A stretch of DNA of 64,000 nucleotides from assembly GCF_009857445.1 (NCBI RefSeq), contig NZ_WWCN01000002.1:62001-126000 (forward strand), given 5' to 3'. Below, in pieces: positions 8,880 to 22,247 of this stretch. A program made the translations under genes and the position numbers. The stretch comes from Duganella flavida (GTDB lineage Bacteria > Pseudomonadota > Gammaproteobacteria > Burkholderiales > Burkholderiaceae_D). Each line of letters begins with the position of its first letter. Within the stretch, counting starts at the first letter, position 1. The notes beneath the pieces were generated by a model, which saw only the letters and a program-made list of their open reading frames with translations, did no database searches and had not been told where the DNA came from.

Positions 8880-9647
8880 CAACTACTAGGAATGAACTGC
8901 AATGTCCCGACCGACATTGTGTTCAGCTTTACCGGCTTTGCCATGCGTGGCGGCCAGACCGATACCCACCACGACGGCTGGGGCATCGCCTTCTTCGAGG
9001 GCGCCGGCGTGCGCCACTTTGTCGATCACCAAGCCGCGATTGCCTCACCAATCGCCGAGCTGATCAAGCGCTACCCGATCAAATCCACCAACGTTATTGC
9101 CCACATCCGCAAGGCTACCCAAGGCCAGGTGGCGCTGGAGAATTGCCATCCGTTTGTGCGCGAGCTGTGGGGACAGTACTGGGTGTTTGCCCACAATGGC
9201 GACCTCAAGGAATTTGCACCGCTGCTGAACGGCGCCTTCCGCCCGGTCGGCACCACCGACAGCGAGTTGGCCTTCTGCTACATCCTGCAGCAGCTGCGCG
9301 CCCGTTTTGGCGAGCAGCGCCCGCCGCTGGACCAGCTGCGTTCGGTGCTGAGTTCGCTAGTGCACGAGATTGCCACCCATGGCACCTTCAACATGATGCT
9401 GTCCTCGGGCGGCGAATTGTTTGCCCATTGCTCAACCAATCTGTTCTATCTGGTGCGCCAGCACCCGTTTGATACGGCCAAGCTGTCCGATGAAGATGTG
9501 AGCGTCGACTTCGCGCAAGTGACCACGCCCAATGACCGCGTCGCCATCATCGTCACCCAGCCACTGACTACCAATGAGCAATGGACTGCCTTCAAACCGG
9601 GTGAGCTGAAACTATTTATAGACGGGATCCCGCAAGCGGTAGATTGA
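8874..9647 (+). CDS. Class II glutamine amidotransferase (YafJ-like)
   Basis: 257-residue stand-alone Ntn-hydrolase domain. Cys2 follows the initiator Met (MCQLLGMN) and would become the N-terminal nucleophile after Met removal. Other class II glutaminase features are HHDGWGIAFFEG, an Arg-containing loop (AHIRKATQG), and FAHNGDL. No synthase domain is fused. YafJ-type proteins are annotated as glutamine amidotransferases without an assigned acceptor substrate. No Shine-Dalgarno site is visible; the start codon lies inside a palindrome with the probable -10 box. Confidence 0.92.
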   Translation: MCQLLGMNCNVPTDIVFSFTGFAMRGGQTDTHHDGWGIAFFEGAGVRHFVDHQAAIASPIAELIKRYPIKSTNVIAHIRKATQGQVALENCHPFVRELWGQYWVFAHNGDLKEFAPLLNGAFRPVGTTDSELAFCYILQQLRARFGEQRPPLDQLRSVLSSLVHEIATHGTFNMMLSSGGELFAHCSTNLFYLVRQHPFDTAKLSDEDVSVDFAQVTTPNDRVAIIVTQPLTTNEQWTAFKPGELKLFIDGIPQAVD

Positions 9648-9693
9648 GATAAATTTGCAAGACACAGCAGCCCATTGCTGTCAAAATAAGCTT

Positions 9694-10974
9694 ATGATCG
9701 ATCTCACCCTACATGATTCTGGGCCCCGTAGCTTGCGCGTGCGCGAATTCTACCTGGGACGCCAGCCTATTCTGGACCGTAACCAGGGCCTGTTTGGCTA
9801 TGAGTTGCTGTTCCGCAACGCTCCGGTAGGGCCGGCGCATGTCACCAATGATTTGACCGCCACGGCGGCGGTGATCGCCCACGCTTCGCAGCTGGGCATG
9901 GAAAAAACCATCGGCGATGCACTGGGCTTCGTCAATGTGGACGCCAGCGTCATCATGAGCGACATCTTCCCCTTCCTGCCGCGTGAGAAGGTGGTGCTGG
10001 AGATCACCAACAGCATGGAGGCGACGCCTGCCGTGCTGGCCCGCATACGCGAGCTGATTAGCCACGGTTTCAGTTTTGCGCTGGACGACGTCACCGGTGA
10101 GACGCCGGACGTGCTGGCGCTGCTGCCGCTGGTCGATTACGTCAAAATGGACATGCGCAACATCCCCCTGTCGGCGCTGACCAAGCTGGCGCCGCGCTTC
10201 CGCCAGGAGAAGAAAAAGCTGGTGGCGGAAAAGGTGGAAACGCGCGAAGAATTCAAGAATTGCCTCGATCTCGGCTTCGATTACTTCCAGGGCTATTACT
10301 TCTCCAAGCCGGTCATCATGAGCGGCAAGAAGCTGTCGCCGTCGCAATTGGCGGTGATGGAGCTGATGACCCTGGTGACCTCGGACGCGGAAAACAATGA
10401 AATCGAACGCGCCATCAAGCGCGACGTGTCGCTGGCGCTGAACCTGCTGCGCCTGGTGAACACGCCGGCTGTCGGCGCGCGCCAGCGCATTGATTCGCTG
10501 AGCCAGGCCGTGACCATCCTCGGCCGCCGTCAGCTGCAGCGCTGGCTGCAAATCATGCTGTACGCCGAACCGAGCAAGCGCGGCCACAGCATGACGCCGC
10601 TGCTGATGCTGGCCACGACGCGTGGCCGCCTGCTGGAGCTGTTGGCTGGCAAGCTGCGGCCGAAGCAGCGCGATTCAGCCGACATCGCCTTCACGGTCGG
10701 CATCATGTCGCTGATGGATACGCTGTTCGGCATTTCCATGTCGGAGATCCTGGAACAAATCCCGGTCAGCGACGAGGTGCGCGACGCGCTGCTGGACCGT
10801 AGCGGCTTCTTCGGCGACCTGCTCAAGCTGGTCGAATGCATCGAGCGCATCGAGGACATGGACGGCCAGATCGTGCCTACCCTGCGCGACCTCGCCATGT
10901 CCACCGACGAACTGGTAGAGCTGGAAATGGCCGCGTTCGAATGGAGCGACAACGTGGTGCGCTACGCCCTGTAA
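9694..10974 (+). CDS. EAL-HDOD signalling protein (degenerate EAL)
   Basis: 426-residue protein from ATG 9694; an in-frame TTG at 9655 would add 13 residues without support. The N-terminal half (about 10-210) is an EAL-type domain with the catalytic motif changed to ELL (GYELLFRN) and key metal-binding acidic residues apparently missing, so it is unlikely to hydrolyse cyclic di-GMP. The C-terminal half (about 210-410) is an HDOD domain (LALNLLRLVNTP). This YuxH/CdgJ-type arrangement is usually a protein-interaction module affecting motility or surface behaviour. No partner gene is adjacent. Confidence 0.9.
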   Translation: MIDLTLHDSGPRSLRVREFYLGRQPILDRNQGLFGYELLFRNAPVGPAHVTNDLTATAAVIAHASQLGMEKTIGDALGFVNVDASVIMSDIFPFLPREKVVLEITNSMEATPAVLARIRELISHGFSFALDDVTGETPDVLALLPLVDYVKMDMRNIPLSALTKLAPRFRQEKKKLVAEKVETREEFKNCLDLGFDYFQGYYFSKPVIMSGKKLSPSQLAVMELMTLVTSDAENNEIERAIKRDVSLALNLLRLVNTPAVGARQRIDSLSQAVTILGRRQLQRWLQIMLYAEPSKRGHSMTPLLMLATTRGRLLELLAGKLRPKQRDSADIAFTVGIMSLMDTLFGISMSEILEQIPVSDEVRDALLDRSGFFGDLLKLVECIERIEDMDGQIVPTLRDLAMSTDELVELEMAAFEWSDNVVRYAL

Positions 10975-11028
10975 TCCAGCCTAAAGTTTCCACGAAACAA
11001 TCCGATACATAAGGATACAAACAGTTTC

Positions 11029-11682
11029 GTGAGTGTTGCAATGGCGTATTCCGTCAGATCCCTGCTGGCGCAGTGCGTAAATCAGGTTATTCGCCAGAAC
11101 TATCCTGAACACTATTGTTCACTGTGCCACGTGTACGCCATTGTCGGGTCCAACCTGATCAGCATCGTGCTAGACCGGGTATTCCGGCCGGTGGCGGGCC
11201 TGGCGGCTGTCGACTGCGGCAACGGCCAGCTGATGCGCATGATGGACAATACCGCCTTTGCCAATCCGGCCGGCGGCGCCTATCACTGCTGGATCGAGTC
11301 GGCTGACGATGTGGTCGGCGAGCGCGAGGTGGTGGACCTGACTTTCCGCCACAATCATACCTACGCTGAAAAGAATGGCTTTGGCTGGCAGCGCGAGTTG
11401 CCGCCGGATTTCCTGTGGGGGCCGCAAAGCCGCATCGTGGTGAAGGCGCCGCTGGCGGCCATTCCCGACCGCTTCCCCGATGGCATGGTGTGGCTGTGTG
11501 AAACCGATGAAGGCTGGGCGTGGATGATGGACCAGCTGGCCACCCACCAGAACGCCTTTGTGGCATTGACCACGCAGGCTTTGCAGCTGTTTCAGGCCAG
11601 CCTGCCGCCGGAATCGACGCTGCTGGCGCCTGCTGCGCCAGAGGTCGCTACGCCGGCCACCGTGGTGATGGCCGCGCTGTAG
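11029..11682 (+). CDS. Unknown protein with a possible papain-like Cys-His-Asp triad
   Basis: 217 residues from GTG 11029 (ATG 11041 would drop four). No confident family; it faintly recalls DUF2026. Cys30 and Cys33 lie at the start of a helix (CSLCHVYAIVG), followed by HCWIE (His86, Trp88) and VVDLT (Asp103). Cys-His-Asp in this order and spacing is typical of transglutaminase/papain-fold enzymes, so a hydrolase or amide-transfer activity is possible. It ends one base before the convergent metH stop, leaving no room for a separate terminator. Confidence 0.65.
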   Translation: MSVAMAYSVRSLLAQCVNQVIRQNYPEHYCSLCHVYAIVGSNLISIVLDRVFRPVAGLAAVDCGNGQLMRMMDNTAFANPAGGAYHCWIESADDVVGEREVVDLTFRHNHTYAEKNGFGWQRELPPDFLWGPQSRIVVKAPLAAIPDRFPDGMVWLCETDEGWAWMMDQLATHQNAFVALTTQALQLFQASLPPESTLLAPAAPEVATPATVVMAAL

Positions 11683-11683
11683 A

Positions 11684-15472
<3,789 letters not shown>

Positions 15473-15524
15473 TTGATATCTCTAAGGTCGTGGGAACCGC
15501 GCCTGGAGCTGAGGGCGGTCTGAG

Positions 15525-15530
15525 ATTATA
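15525..15530 (-). promoter_or_regulatory. Candidate metH -10 box
   Basis: On the minus strand the sequence reads TATAAT at 15530-15525, about 52 bases before the metH start. A -35 box is not convincing. The leader between it and the gene contains a short ACCGC/GCGGT hairpin but no match that I can recognise to SAH or cobalamin riboswitch consensus sequences. Confidence 0.4.
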
Positions 15531-15586
15531 CGGCATCCCTGAATAAGCTTCAGCCAACAGAGGCATCGCCGCAACAATCTGCCATT

Positions 15587-16168
15587 TCAGCGCGTGGCGT
15601 GGGCTAGGGCATCGCTCAGGCGGTCGTTGCCCCAGTACATGTCGGGGCCGACGAAGAAGGTGGGGGCGCCGAAGAGGTGGAGGGCGCGCGCTTCGTCGGT
15701 GCGGGCGTGCAGGCGGGCTTTGTTGTCGGCGGATAGTGCAGCGGCCAGGATTGCTTCCGCATCGAGGCCGATGCTGGTTAAGATGGCGGCGATGCACTCT
15801 ACACTGCCAATGTCTTCGTCATGCTCGAAATTGGCCAGCATGACGCGGGCGCAGAATTCGGCGATCCACGGCTGGTGCTCGCCCAGCAAGGCAACGCGCG
15901 CCGCCAGGATCGAGCGGCGTGGGAATTCGGATGGCTGACGCCACGGCAGGCCGTACTTGGCGCACTCGCGCGGCATGTCTTTCCACACGTAGTCGCCCTT
16001 GTCCTTTTGCAGCACGAAGGGCGAATTGTCCCAGCCTTGCTCCTTGAAGATCGGCCCCAGCAGGAACGGCTTCCAGTGGACGATGACGTTCTTTTGCCGC
16101 GCCAGGCGCAGCACGCTCAGGTAGCTGTAGTTGCTGGCAAAGTCGAACCAGCAGGTGATTTCACGCAT
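15587..16168 (-). CDS. 2-hydroxychromene-2-carboxylate isomerase/DsbA-like protein
   Basis: 193 residues with a thioredoxin-like fold of the GST-kappa/HCCA isomerase type. Start chosen at ATG 16168 because GGGGAG lies 6 bases upstream; an upstream ATG at 16186 has no such site. The N-terminal FDFASNYSYLSVL corresponds to the glutathione-binding entry of the family, and GAPTFFVG near the C-terminus is the cis-Pro loop. No CxxC is present, so it is not a disulfide oxidoreductase. The true substrate is unknown; homologues occur widely outside naphthalene pathways. Confidence 0.88.
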   Translation of the reverse strand: MREITCWFDFASNYSYLSVLRLARQKNVIVHWKPFLLGPIFKEQGWDNSPFVLQKDKGDYVWKDMPRECAKYGLPWRQPSEFPRRSILAARVALLGEHQPWIAEFCARVMLANFEHDEDIGSVECIAAILTSIGLDAEAILAAALSADNKARLHARTDEARALHLFGAPTFFVGPDMYWGNDRLSDALAHATR

Positions 16169-16237
16169 CGCTAACTCCCCATTCATACACAGCAGGATAG
16201 CGTAAAATTCCTTATTTGCCGAGTTGAGGAATTGTTG

Positions 16238-16687
16238 ATGAAATGCTCTTTACGTTTGATCGCCGCTGCGGCCGCGCTGGGTTTGGCCTTGACCGCCCAG
16301 GCGGAAAGCATCGCCTCGTCGGCATCCAGTGCCGGCTCCGCATCGAGCGGTAGCGTGTCCGATTCGCTGACTGGTTCCAGTAACAGCTCGCACAACGGCC
16401 ACAAGGTGGCGGATGGCGATTACCGCATCATCCAGATCGCCGTCACGCCGGAGCGCGCCGGCCGTACTCGCCTGACGCTGCAAGCCGATGATCCGGAACA
16501 GCGCATCGTGCTCGACCTGCCGCAATCGACTTTCGACAAGCAGCAACTGGCGGTGGGCGATGCGATGTATGCGCACAACCGCGTGTACGGCATCGAGTTC
16601 GGCCGCGCCGATAATCGCCAGCCGTTCTACCTTGTGCTGGCCGATGAGTGGCATGGCGAGCTGGCCTCGCGTCCGCTGGGCCTTTGA
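16238..16687 (+). CDS. Small exported protein, unknown
   Basis: 149 residues from ATG 16238, with GAGGA 7 bases upstream. Signal peptide (about residues 1-22, cleavage after AQA), then a Ser/Gly-rich spacer (about 25-52) and a compact C-terminal domain. No cysteine and no lipobox, so likely soluble periplasmic. Its stop codon overlaps the TTG start of the next gene, an exported DUF2145 protein, indicating a translationally coupled pair. I do not recognise the family. Confidence 0.75.
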   Translation: MKCSLRLIAAAAALGLALTAQAESIASSASSAGSASSGSVSDSLTGSSNSSHNGHKVADGDYRIIQIAVTPERAGRTRLTLQADDPEQRIVLDLPQSTFDKQQLAVGDAMYAHNRVYGIEFGRADNRQPFYLVLADEWHGELASRPLGL

Positions 16688-17571
16688 AACGAGCTGTTAC
16701 GCTGGCGCTGTGCCTGTTGTTTTCCGCAGGCGCAGCCCACGCATCTTCCGGCCGCTTCTGCGACCGCTCGCAAGAACTGACCGCCGCTGAGCAAGACCGC
16801 CTGCTGCGCTTTGCCGCGGTGCTGCGCGACGAGCTAGCTGCCAGTGAGGAAAACGTCGCGCTAGTCAGCCGCTCCGGACTGGATCTGTCGCGCTTCAACA
16901 TCCGCTATTCTCATGCAGCCCTTGCGTGGCGCTCGGAGCCGGGACTGTGGTCGGCGCGCCAGCTGTACTACGCTTGCGATGAGCACCGCCCGCGCATTTA
17001 CGACCAAGGCCTGGCCGGTTTCGCGTTGGGCACGGATGATCCCAAGCTTGGCTACCTGAGTATCGTACATCTGCCGCCGCAAGCGGTGTTTTCGCTACAG
17101 CCGGACACGCCGCGTTCCTTGCACCTGCTGGCGGCGCAGTACAGCGCCAATGCTTACGCCTACAGCTTGCGCTACCAGAACTGCAATCAATGGCTAATCG
17201 AAATGCTGGCCGCAGGGTGGGGCAGTCTGGCCGATGGTGAGGATTTGCGCGAACGCGCGCAAGGCTGGCTGCGCAATGCAGGTTATGCGCCGGAACCGGT
17301 GGAAGTGGGATCGCGCTTCTGGATGCTGGCCTCGTACTTCGTGCCGCTGCTGCATCTGGATGATCATCCAGATGAAGACCGCGCTGCGCTCAAGCTGCAT
17401 ATCAGCCTGCCGACCACGATCGAGAGTTTTGTACGCGCCCGCTTTCCGCAAAGCGAGCGCGTGGAGTTGTGCCACGACGAAAAACAGATCGTCATCCATC
17501 GTGGCTGGACGCCGATCGCCGAAGGCTGCAAGCCAGCCGACGGCGACCGTGTCATTTCACTAGCCGATTAA
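16684..17571 (+). CDS. DUF2145 exported protein
   Basis: 295 residues from TTG 16684, which overlaps the previous stop and gives a clean signal peptide (KRAVTLALCLLFSAG, cleavage after AHA). The mature protein contains SRFNIRYSHAALAW, LYYACD and YQNCNQWLIEML; this spacing of His, Cys and Asn-Cys is what I recall of DUF2145. The Cys/His content suggests a possible papain-like fold, but no function is known. Its stop shares the TTAA tetranucleotide with the convergent nitroreductase stop. Confidence 0.8.
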   Translation: MKRAVTLALCLLFSAGAAHASSGRFCDRSQELTAAEQDRLLRFAAVLRDELAASEENVALVSRSGLDLSRFNIRYSHAALAWRSEPGLWSARQLYYACDEHRPRIYDQGLAGFALGTDDPKLGYLSIVHLPPQAVFSLQPDTPRSLHLLAAQYSANAYAYSLRYQNCNQWLIEMLAAGWGSLADGEDLRERAQGWLRNAGYAPEPVEVGSRFWMLASYFVPLLHLDDHPDEDRAALKLHISLPTTIESFVRARFPQSERVELCHDEKQIVIHRGWTPIAEGCKPADGDRVISLAD

Positions 17572-18206
17572 ACGATCTCGGTCACGAATTTGTCGTGCGG
17601 ACGGCGTACCTTTTTCAGGTTCACCAGCCAGTCGCCTTCTTCCTGGCGGTAGCCCAGCGGCAGAATCACCACGCTGCGCAGGTTACGTTCTTTCAGGCCC
17701 AGGATCTGGTCGACAGCGGCTGGATCGAAACCTTCCATCGGCGTGCTGTCCACGCCTTCCGCAGCGGCCGCGACCAGTGCCACGCCGAGACCAATGTAGG
17801 CCTGGCGCGCAGCGGCGTCAAAGTTAGCCGCTTCAGTGCGTGCAGCAACGATGCCGTGCAGCTGCTTGCGATATGCTTCCCAGCCTTCGTTGATGAAGCC
17901 GCGTACTTCATTGGTGTAATCAAATGCCGCATCGATGCGGGCTGGAGTGATGTTGTCCCAAGCTGCGAACACCAGCAGGTGCGAAGCCTCGGTCACTTGC
18001 GACTGGCCCCATGCCACTTCGCGGATTTTGGCGCGCAGGCCGTCATTCTTCACCACGAGGATTTCAAACGGCTGCAGGCCGCTCGAGGTCGGGGTCAGGC
18101 GGATGGCTTCGAGTATGCGGTTCAGCTTCTCGTCATCGAGCTTTTTCGATGCGTCGAATTTCTTGGTGGCGTAGCGCCAGTTGAGGTGATTGATCACGTC
18201 GCTCAT
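17568..18206 (-). CDS. NAD(P)H-dependent nitroreductase (NfsB-type)
   Basis: 212-residue FMN-dependent oxidoreductase. Start set at ATG 18206, which sits at good distance from AAAGGGA and begins the conserved MSDVINHLNWRYATKKFD; ATGs at 18212 and 18266 are less well placed. Flavin-binding features include the Arg at the N-terminus (WRYATKKF), PTSSGLQPFEI, and a C-terminal ILPLGYR. NfsB/FRase I enzymes reduce nitroaromatics, quinones and flavins with NAD(P)H. No obvious partner gene; both neighbours are unrelated. Confidence 0.93.
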   Translation of the reverse strand: MSDVINHLNWRYATKKFDASKKLDDEKLNRILEAIRLTPTSSGLQPFEILVVKNDGLRAKIREVAWGQSQVTEASHLLVFAAWDNITPARIDAAFDYTNEVRGFINEGWEAYRKQLHGIVAARTEAANFDAAARQAYIGLGVALVAAAAEGVDSTPMEGFDPAAVDQILGLKERNLRSVVILPLGYRQEEGDWLVNLKKVRRPHDKFVTEIV

Positions 18207-18304
18207 ATGCATATTCCCTTTGTTTATAAGGCCCGGCGCGAAATCGGTCGGGCAATAAAACATCATAACGAATATGCTGCGATCGTGCTTGAGGTTGCTA
18301 AAAT

Positions 18305-19258
18305 TTAGCTGAACGACAGGCCTTCAAGCGGGAAGCCTTTGATGAATTCCGCCGCAGGCAGGCGCTTGCCGCCCGGTTTTTGCAGCTGGGTCAAACGCAG
18401 CGAGCCAGTGCCGCAGGCGACCACAATGCCATGCTGGGCATCGGCCGACAGCACCTTGCCGGCTTGCGCGTTGCCGCCGTCCAGCACTTCCGCACCCCAC
18501 AGCTTGATGTTGACGCCGTTGACCGTGCCATGCGCACCCGGGAAGGGATTGAAGGCGCGGATCTTGCGGCTGATCTCCACTGCCGGTTGCGAAAAGTCCA
18601 GCGCGGCTTCTTCCTTGCTGATCTTGGACGCGTAGTTCACGCCTTCTTCCGGCTGCACCGTTGCTTGCAGCTGGCCGGCTTTCATCTTGTTGAGCGCGTC
18701 GACAATCATCTTGCCGCCCAGCGCCGCCAGCTTGTCGTGCAGGCTGCCGGTGGTGTCACTGTTTTCGATGGCGACGCGTTCGATCAGCAGCATCGGGCCG
18801 GTGTCCAGGCCTTCTTCCATCTCCATGATGGTGATGCCGGTTTCCGTATCGCCCGCTTCGATCGCGCGATGAATCGGCGCGGCGCCACGCCAGCGCGGCA
18901 GCAGCGAACCGTGAATGTTGAGGCAAGGCTTGATGTCCAGCGTCGAGCGCGGCAGGATCAGGCCGTAGGCGGCCACAACCATCACGTCGTACGGCGTGGC
19001 CAGCAGGCGTGCATGCGCGGCCTTGGCTTCTTCCGCGCGCTGCGGGTCTTTGCTGTCCATGCGCAGCGACAGTGGCTGCAGCACTTCAATGCCTTTCGAC
19101 ACCGCGTACTGCTTCACCGCCGACGGCTGCAGCTGCATGCCACGGCCGGCAGGACGGTCCGGCTGGGTCAGCACCAGCGGGATTTCAAAACCAGCCTCGT
19201 GCAGCGACTGCAGAGCCACGGCGGCAAATTCCGGGGTGCCGGCGAAGATGACTTTCAT
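18305..19258 (-). CDS. fmt: Methionyl-tRNA formyltransferase
   Basis: Adds the formyl group from 10-formyl-THF to initiator Met-tRNA. 317 residues, normal. The N-terminal Rossmann domain contains the formyl-THF site [15 protein letters not shown] and the following acidic loop; the C-terminal OB-fold domain binds tRNA. The start ATG overlaps the def stop (ATGA), so def and fmt are translationally coupled, the usual order for this formylation/deformylation pair. Confidence 0.98.
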   Translation of the reverse strand: MKVIFAGTPEFAAVALQSLHEAGFEIPLVLTQPDRPAGRGMQLQPSAVKQYAVSKGIEVLQPLSLRMDSKDPQRAEEAKAAHARLLATPYDVMVVAAYGLILPRSTLDIKPCLNIHGSLLPRWRGAAPIHRAIEAGDTETGITIMEMEEGLDTGPMLLIERVAIENSDTTGSLHDKLAALGGKMIVDALNKMKAGQLQATVQPEEGVNYASKISKEEAALDFSQPAVEISRKIRAFNPFPGAHGTVNGVNIKLWGAEVLDGGNAQAGKVLSADAQHGIVVACGTGSLRLTQLQKPGGKRLPAAEFIKGFPLEGLSFS

Positions 19259-19800
19259 CAGAAGCGACGGCCTTGTGCGCGCAGCTGGGCTTCGCGCTGC
19301 ATGCCGCGTTCTTCTTTTTGCAGCTTGGTCTTGATGCGGTTGCGCTTCATCGGCGACAGGTATTCAACGAAGACCTTGCCTTTCAGGTGATCCATCTCGT
19401 GCTGGATGCACACAGCCAGCAGGCCGTCGGCGTCCACTTCAAACGGCTGGCCTTTGACATCGAAGGCGCGCACTTTGACTTTGGATGGACGCTCGACGCC
19501 GTCGTACACGCCCGGCACCGACAGGCAGCCTTCATCGTAGACCTGCTTGTCGTCGCTGCTCCACAGGATTTCCGGATTGATGTAGGCGACCAGCGCGCTC
19601 TTGTCTTCGGAGGTGTCGATCACCACCACTTGCTCGTGCACGTCCACTTGCGAGGCGGCCAGGCCGATGCCTGGCGCGTCGTACATGGTCTCGGCCATGT
19701 CGGCCACCAGTTTCTCCAGGCGCTCGTCAAACGCGGTGACTGGCACAGCCACTTTGTGCAGGCGTGGATCGGGGTAACGCAGAATATTTAAAATTGCCAT
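19258..19800 (-). CDS. def: Peptide deformylase
   Basis: Fe2+/Zn2+ metallohydrolase removing N-formyl from nascent proteins. 180 residues. All three signature motifs are present: GIGLAASQV (45-53), EGCLS with metal ligand Cys92, and QHEMDH with ligands His134/His138 and catalytic Glu135. First gene of the def-fmt operon; a 173-base divergent region separates it from the LysM protein gene. Confidence 0.98.
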   Translation of the reverse strand: MAILNILRYPDPRLHKVAVPVTAFDERLEKLVADMAETMYDAPGIGLAASQVDVHEQVVVIDTSEDKSALVAYINPEILWSSDDKQVYDEGCLSVPGVYDGVERPSKVKVRAFDVKGQPFEVDADGLLAVCIQHEMDHLKGKVFVEYLSPMKRNRIKTKLQKEERGMQREAQLRAQGRRF

Positions 19801-19973
19801 GATGATTAAGTGAAAACTATGTGATTGCCTTGCTAATGTCCCTGTCGCCGCGCGGTTTTCCCGAGCGCGGTTTCGCTTGCTAGTTCAGGGTTTTATGGGC
19901 AGAATTTGATTCAATTTGGCAAGCTTTCCTGCTCTGCTGCCGTGTGCTTGCGGCGCACTTACTGGATCTATTA

Positions 19974-21065
19974 ATGAAAAATTTTAGCATAGTCGGTACC
20001 CGCTACGCATTGGCCGCGCTGTTTGTCGCCGCCTCAGCGGCCTCGGCGGCGCCTCTGAAATGCGAATTCCGGGCCGATGCGCCGGACCGCCATGTGGTGG
20101 TTAAGGGCGATACGCTGTGGGATATCTCCGGCGTGTTCCTGCAAAAACCGTGGTGTTGGCCGACCGTGTGGGGCATGAACCGTGACGATATCGCCAATCC
20201 GCACTGGATTTATCCGGGCCAGATTATCTGGTTTGACCGTGCCGCTGGCCGTCTGCGGCTGGGCAACCAGTTGGGCGAGGGTGTCAACGACCCATCGACG
20301 CAAAAGCTGGAGCCGCGCATCCGCACCGAAGGCCTGGGCAAGGACGCCGTGCCGTCCATTCCGCCGGGCGTGATCGAACCATTCCTGACCCAGCCGCTGA
20401 TCATTGAAGATGACGAACTGAAAGGCGCGCCACGCATCATCGCTACGCAGGAGGGCAGGGTGTTCCTCGGCAAGGGCGACAAGGCTTATGTGCGCGGCGA
20501 CTTGAAAAACAATACCTCGTTCCAGGTGTTCCGTCCCGGCGCGCCGTTGAAAGATCCTGTTACCAAGCAAGTTATCGGCTACGAGGCGTTTTACCTCGGC
20601 ACGCTGAAACTGCAAGCCGAGGCCAAGGCCGGCTCTGACGTGCACACCTTCACCGTCGCCACCGCCTCAGAAGAGATCGGCAAGGGCGACCAGCTGCGTG
20701 CCGTGCCGCCGACGCCAATGCAGAACTATGCGCCGCATCCGCCCGGGCAGCCGGTCGACGCGCGCGTGGTGGCGATCTACGGCGGCGTTACCCACGCCGG
20801 TCAGAACCAGATTGTCAGCATTAATCGCGGAAAGCTTGACGGACTCGATATCGGCACCGTTTTACAGCTGTACCATGCAGGAAGAACTGTGAGCGATTCC
20901 ACGGCCAAGAGCAGCTGGTTCGGGCGCGAGCAGCAGGTCAAGCTGCCGGATGAAGAAGTGGGCAGCTTGTTTATCTTCCGCACGTTCAAGCATATTTCCT
21001 ACGGCTTGATCATGCAGGTGACAGCGCCGGTGGCAGTGGGCGACGTCGCCAAGTCGCCGGAGTAA
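19974..21065 (+). CDS. LysM-domain exported protein
   Basis: 363 residues from ATG 19974. Signal peptide about 1-26 (cleavage near ASA), then a single LysM domain (about 40-92: HVVVKGDTLWDIS...WIYPGQIIWF) that should bind peptidoglycan. The remaining 270 residues are a beta-rich region without a catalytic motif that I can see. Proteins with this layout lie directly upstream of dprA in many Betaproteobacteria. A periplasmic or outer-membrane-associated structural role is inferred. Confidence 0.92.
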   Translation: MKNFSIVGTRYALAALFVAASAASAAPLKCEFRADAPDRHVVVKGDTLWDISGVFLQKPWCWPTVWGMNRDDIANPHWIYPGQIIWFDRAAGRLRLGNQLGEGVNDPSTQKLEPRIRTEGLGKDAVPSIPPGVIEPFLTQPLIIEDDELKGAPRIIATQEGRVFLGKGDKAYVRGDLKNNTSFQVFRPGAPLKDPVTKQVIGYEAFYLGTLKLQAEAKAGSDVHTFTVATASEEIGKGDQLRAVPPTPMQNYAPHPPGQPVDARVVAIYGGVTHAGQNQIVSINRGKLDGLDIGTVLQLYHAGRTVSDSTAKSSWFGREQQVKLPDEEVGSLFIFRTFKHISYGLIMQVTAPVAVGDVAKSPE

Positions 21066-21073
21066 GCCGCGCC

Positions 21074-22204
21074 GTGCAAGCCACGGATACCCCTACCGAA
21101 TTGACAAGGCCAGCGCTGGCGGGCTGGCTGCGTCTGCAACAGACCGGCGGCGTCGGCCTGCTGACCGCGCACAGGCTGCTGGAACGCTTCGGTACGCCGA
21201 GCGAGATCTTCGCGGCCGATCGCAGTGCCCTTCTGGAAGTCGTCACGGCGCGCCAGGCCAATGCCTTGCTGGCGCCGCCAACCGGCGTGGCGGCCGCCGA
21301 GACCGAACCGTGGCTGGACGCCATGCAGGCCTGGCAAGCGCAGCCTGGCAACCGCCTGCTGCCGTTCGGCCACCCTGATTATCCCGAATACCTGAGCAAC
21401 ATCGTGGCCGCGCCTTTGCTGCTGTACATCAAAGGCCGCGCCGAACTGCTGGCGCGCCATTCGGTGGCAGTGGTGGGCTCGCGCAACGCCAGCCGGCAGG
21501 GCGTGCTGAATGCCGAACGCATGGCGCAGACGCTGTCCGAGGCTGGCGTGACAGTGGTGTCCGGGCTGGCGCTGGGCATCGACGCCGCCGCCCATCTCGG
21601 CGGCTTGAACGGCCCCGGCGGCACCATCGCCGTGCTGGGCACCGGCATCGACCGCATCTATCCCGCCCGTAACGGCGCACTGGCCCGCCGCATTGCTGAA
21701 GAAGGCTGCATCATTAGCGAGTACCCGCTGGCCACGCCGCCGTCGCGCGACAACTTCCCGCGCCGCAATCGCATCATCAGCGGGCTGGCGCGTGGCGTGC
21801 TGGTGGTGGAAGCGGCGGCGCAGTCCGGCTCATTGATCACGGCGCGGCTTGCGGTGGGACAGGGGCGCGATGTGTACGCCGTCCCCGGATCGATTCATGC
21901 GACACTCTCCAAAGGCTGTCACCAATTGATACGCGAGGGCGCGCGGCTGGTGGAATCCGGCTACGACGTGCTGGCCGACATGCAAATGCTGGCCGACGCC
22001 GAAGCTGGCTCACGTTCCACGCCGGATGACAGTTTTGTCGACCGCATCCTCGAGGCCATGGGCGCCGACCCGCTGGCAGCCGAGCTGCTGGCCGAACGGC
22101 TGGACCAGCCGGCCGGCGAGCTGCAAGGCCAGTTGCTGGCGCTGGAGTTAGCCGGCCTGCTCGAGCGTTTGCCAGGCGGAATGTTTCAACGGTTGCGGAT
22201 TTGA
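21074..22204 (+). CDS. dprA: DNA-processing protein DprA
   Basis: 376 residues from GTG 21074, eight bases after the LysM gene. An N-terminal SAM-like helical domain (about 10-80) precedes the Rossmann fold with VVGSRNASRQG and SGLALGIDAAAH, and a C-terminal winged-helix domain (about 310-375, LAAELLAERLDQPAGELQGQ). DprA binds incoming single-stranded DNA and loads RecA during natural transformation. Its presence alone does not show competence; it is retained in many species. Confidence 0.97.
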   Translation: MQATDTPTELTRPALAGWLRLQQTGGVGLLTAHRLLERFGTPSEIFAADRSALLEVVTARQANALLAPPTGVAAAETEPWLDAMQAWQAQPGNRLLPFGHPDYPEYLSNIVAAPLLLYIKGRAELLARHSVAVVGSRNASRQGVLNAERMAQTLSEAGVTVVSGLALGIDAAAHLGGLNGPGGTIAVLGTGIDRIYPARNGALARRIAEEGCIISEYPLATPPSRDNFPRRNRIISGLARGVLVVEAAAQSGSLITARLAVGQGRDVYAVPGSIHATLSKGCHQLIREGARLVESGYDVLADMQMLADAEAGSRSTPDDSFVDRILEAMGADPLAAELLAERLDQPAGELQGQLLALELAGLLERLPGGMFQRLRI

Positions 22205-22247
22205 ACAGCACTTGTCTCGGATTCGTTTTAACTGATAGAGTAGAGCC

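Noticed and set aside
15473..15586. Possible SAH or cobalamin riboswitch before metH
   Set aside because: A short hairpin exists, but the conserved cores of either riboswitch are not recognisable by eye; a covariance-model scan would decide.
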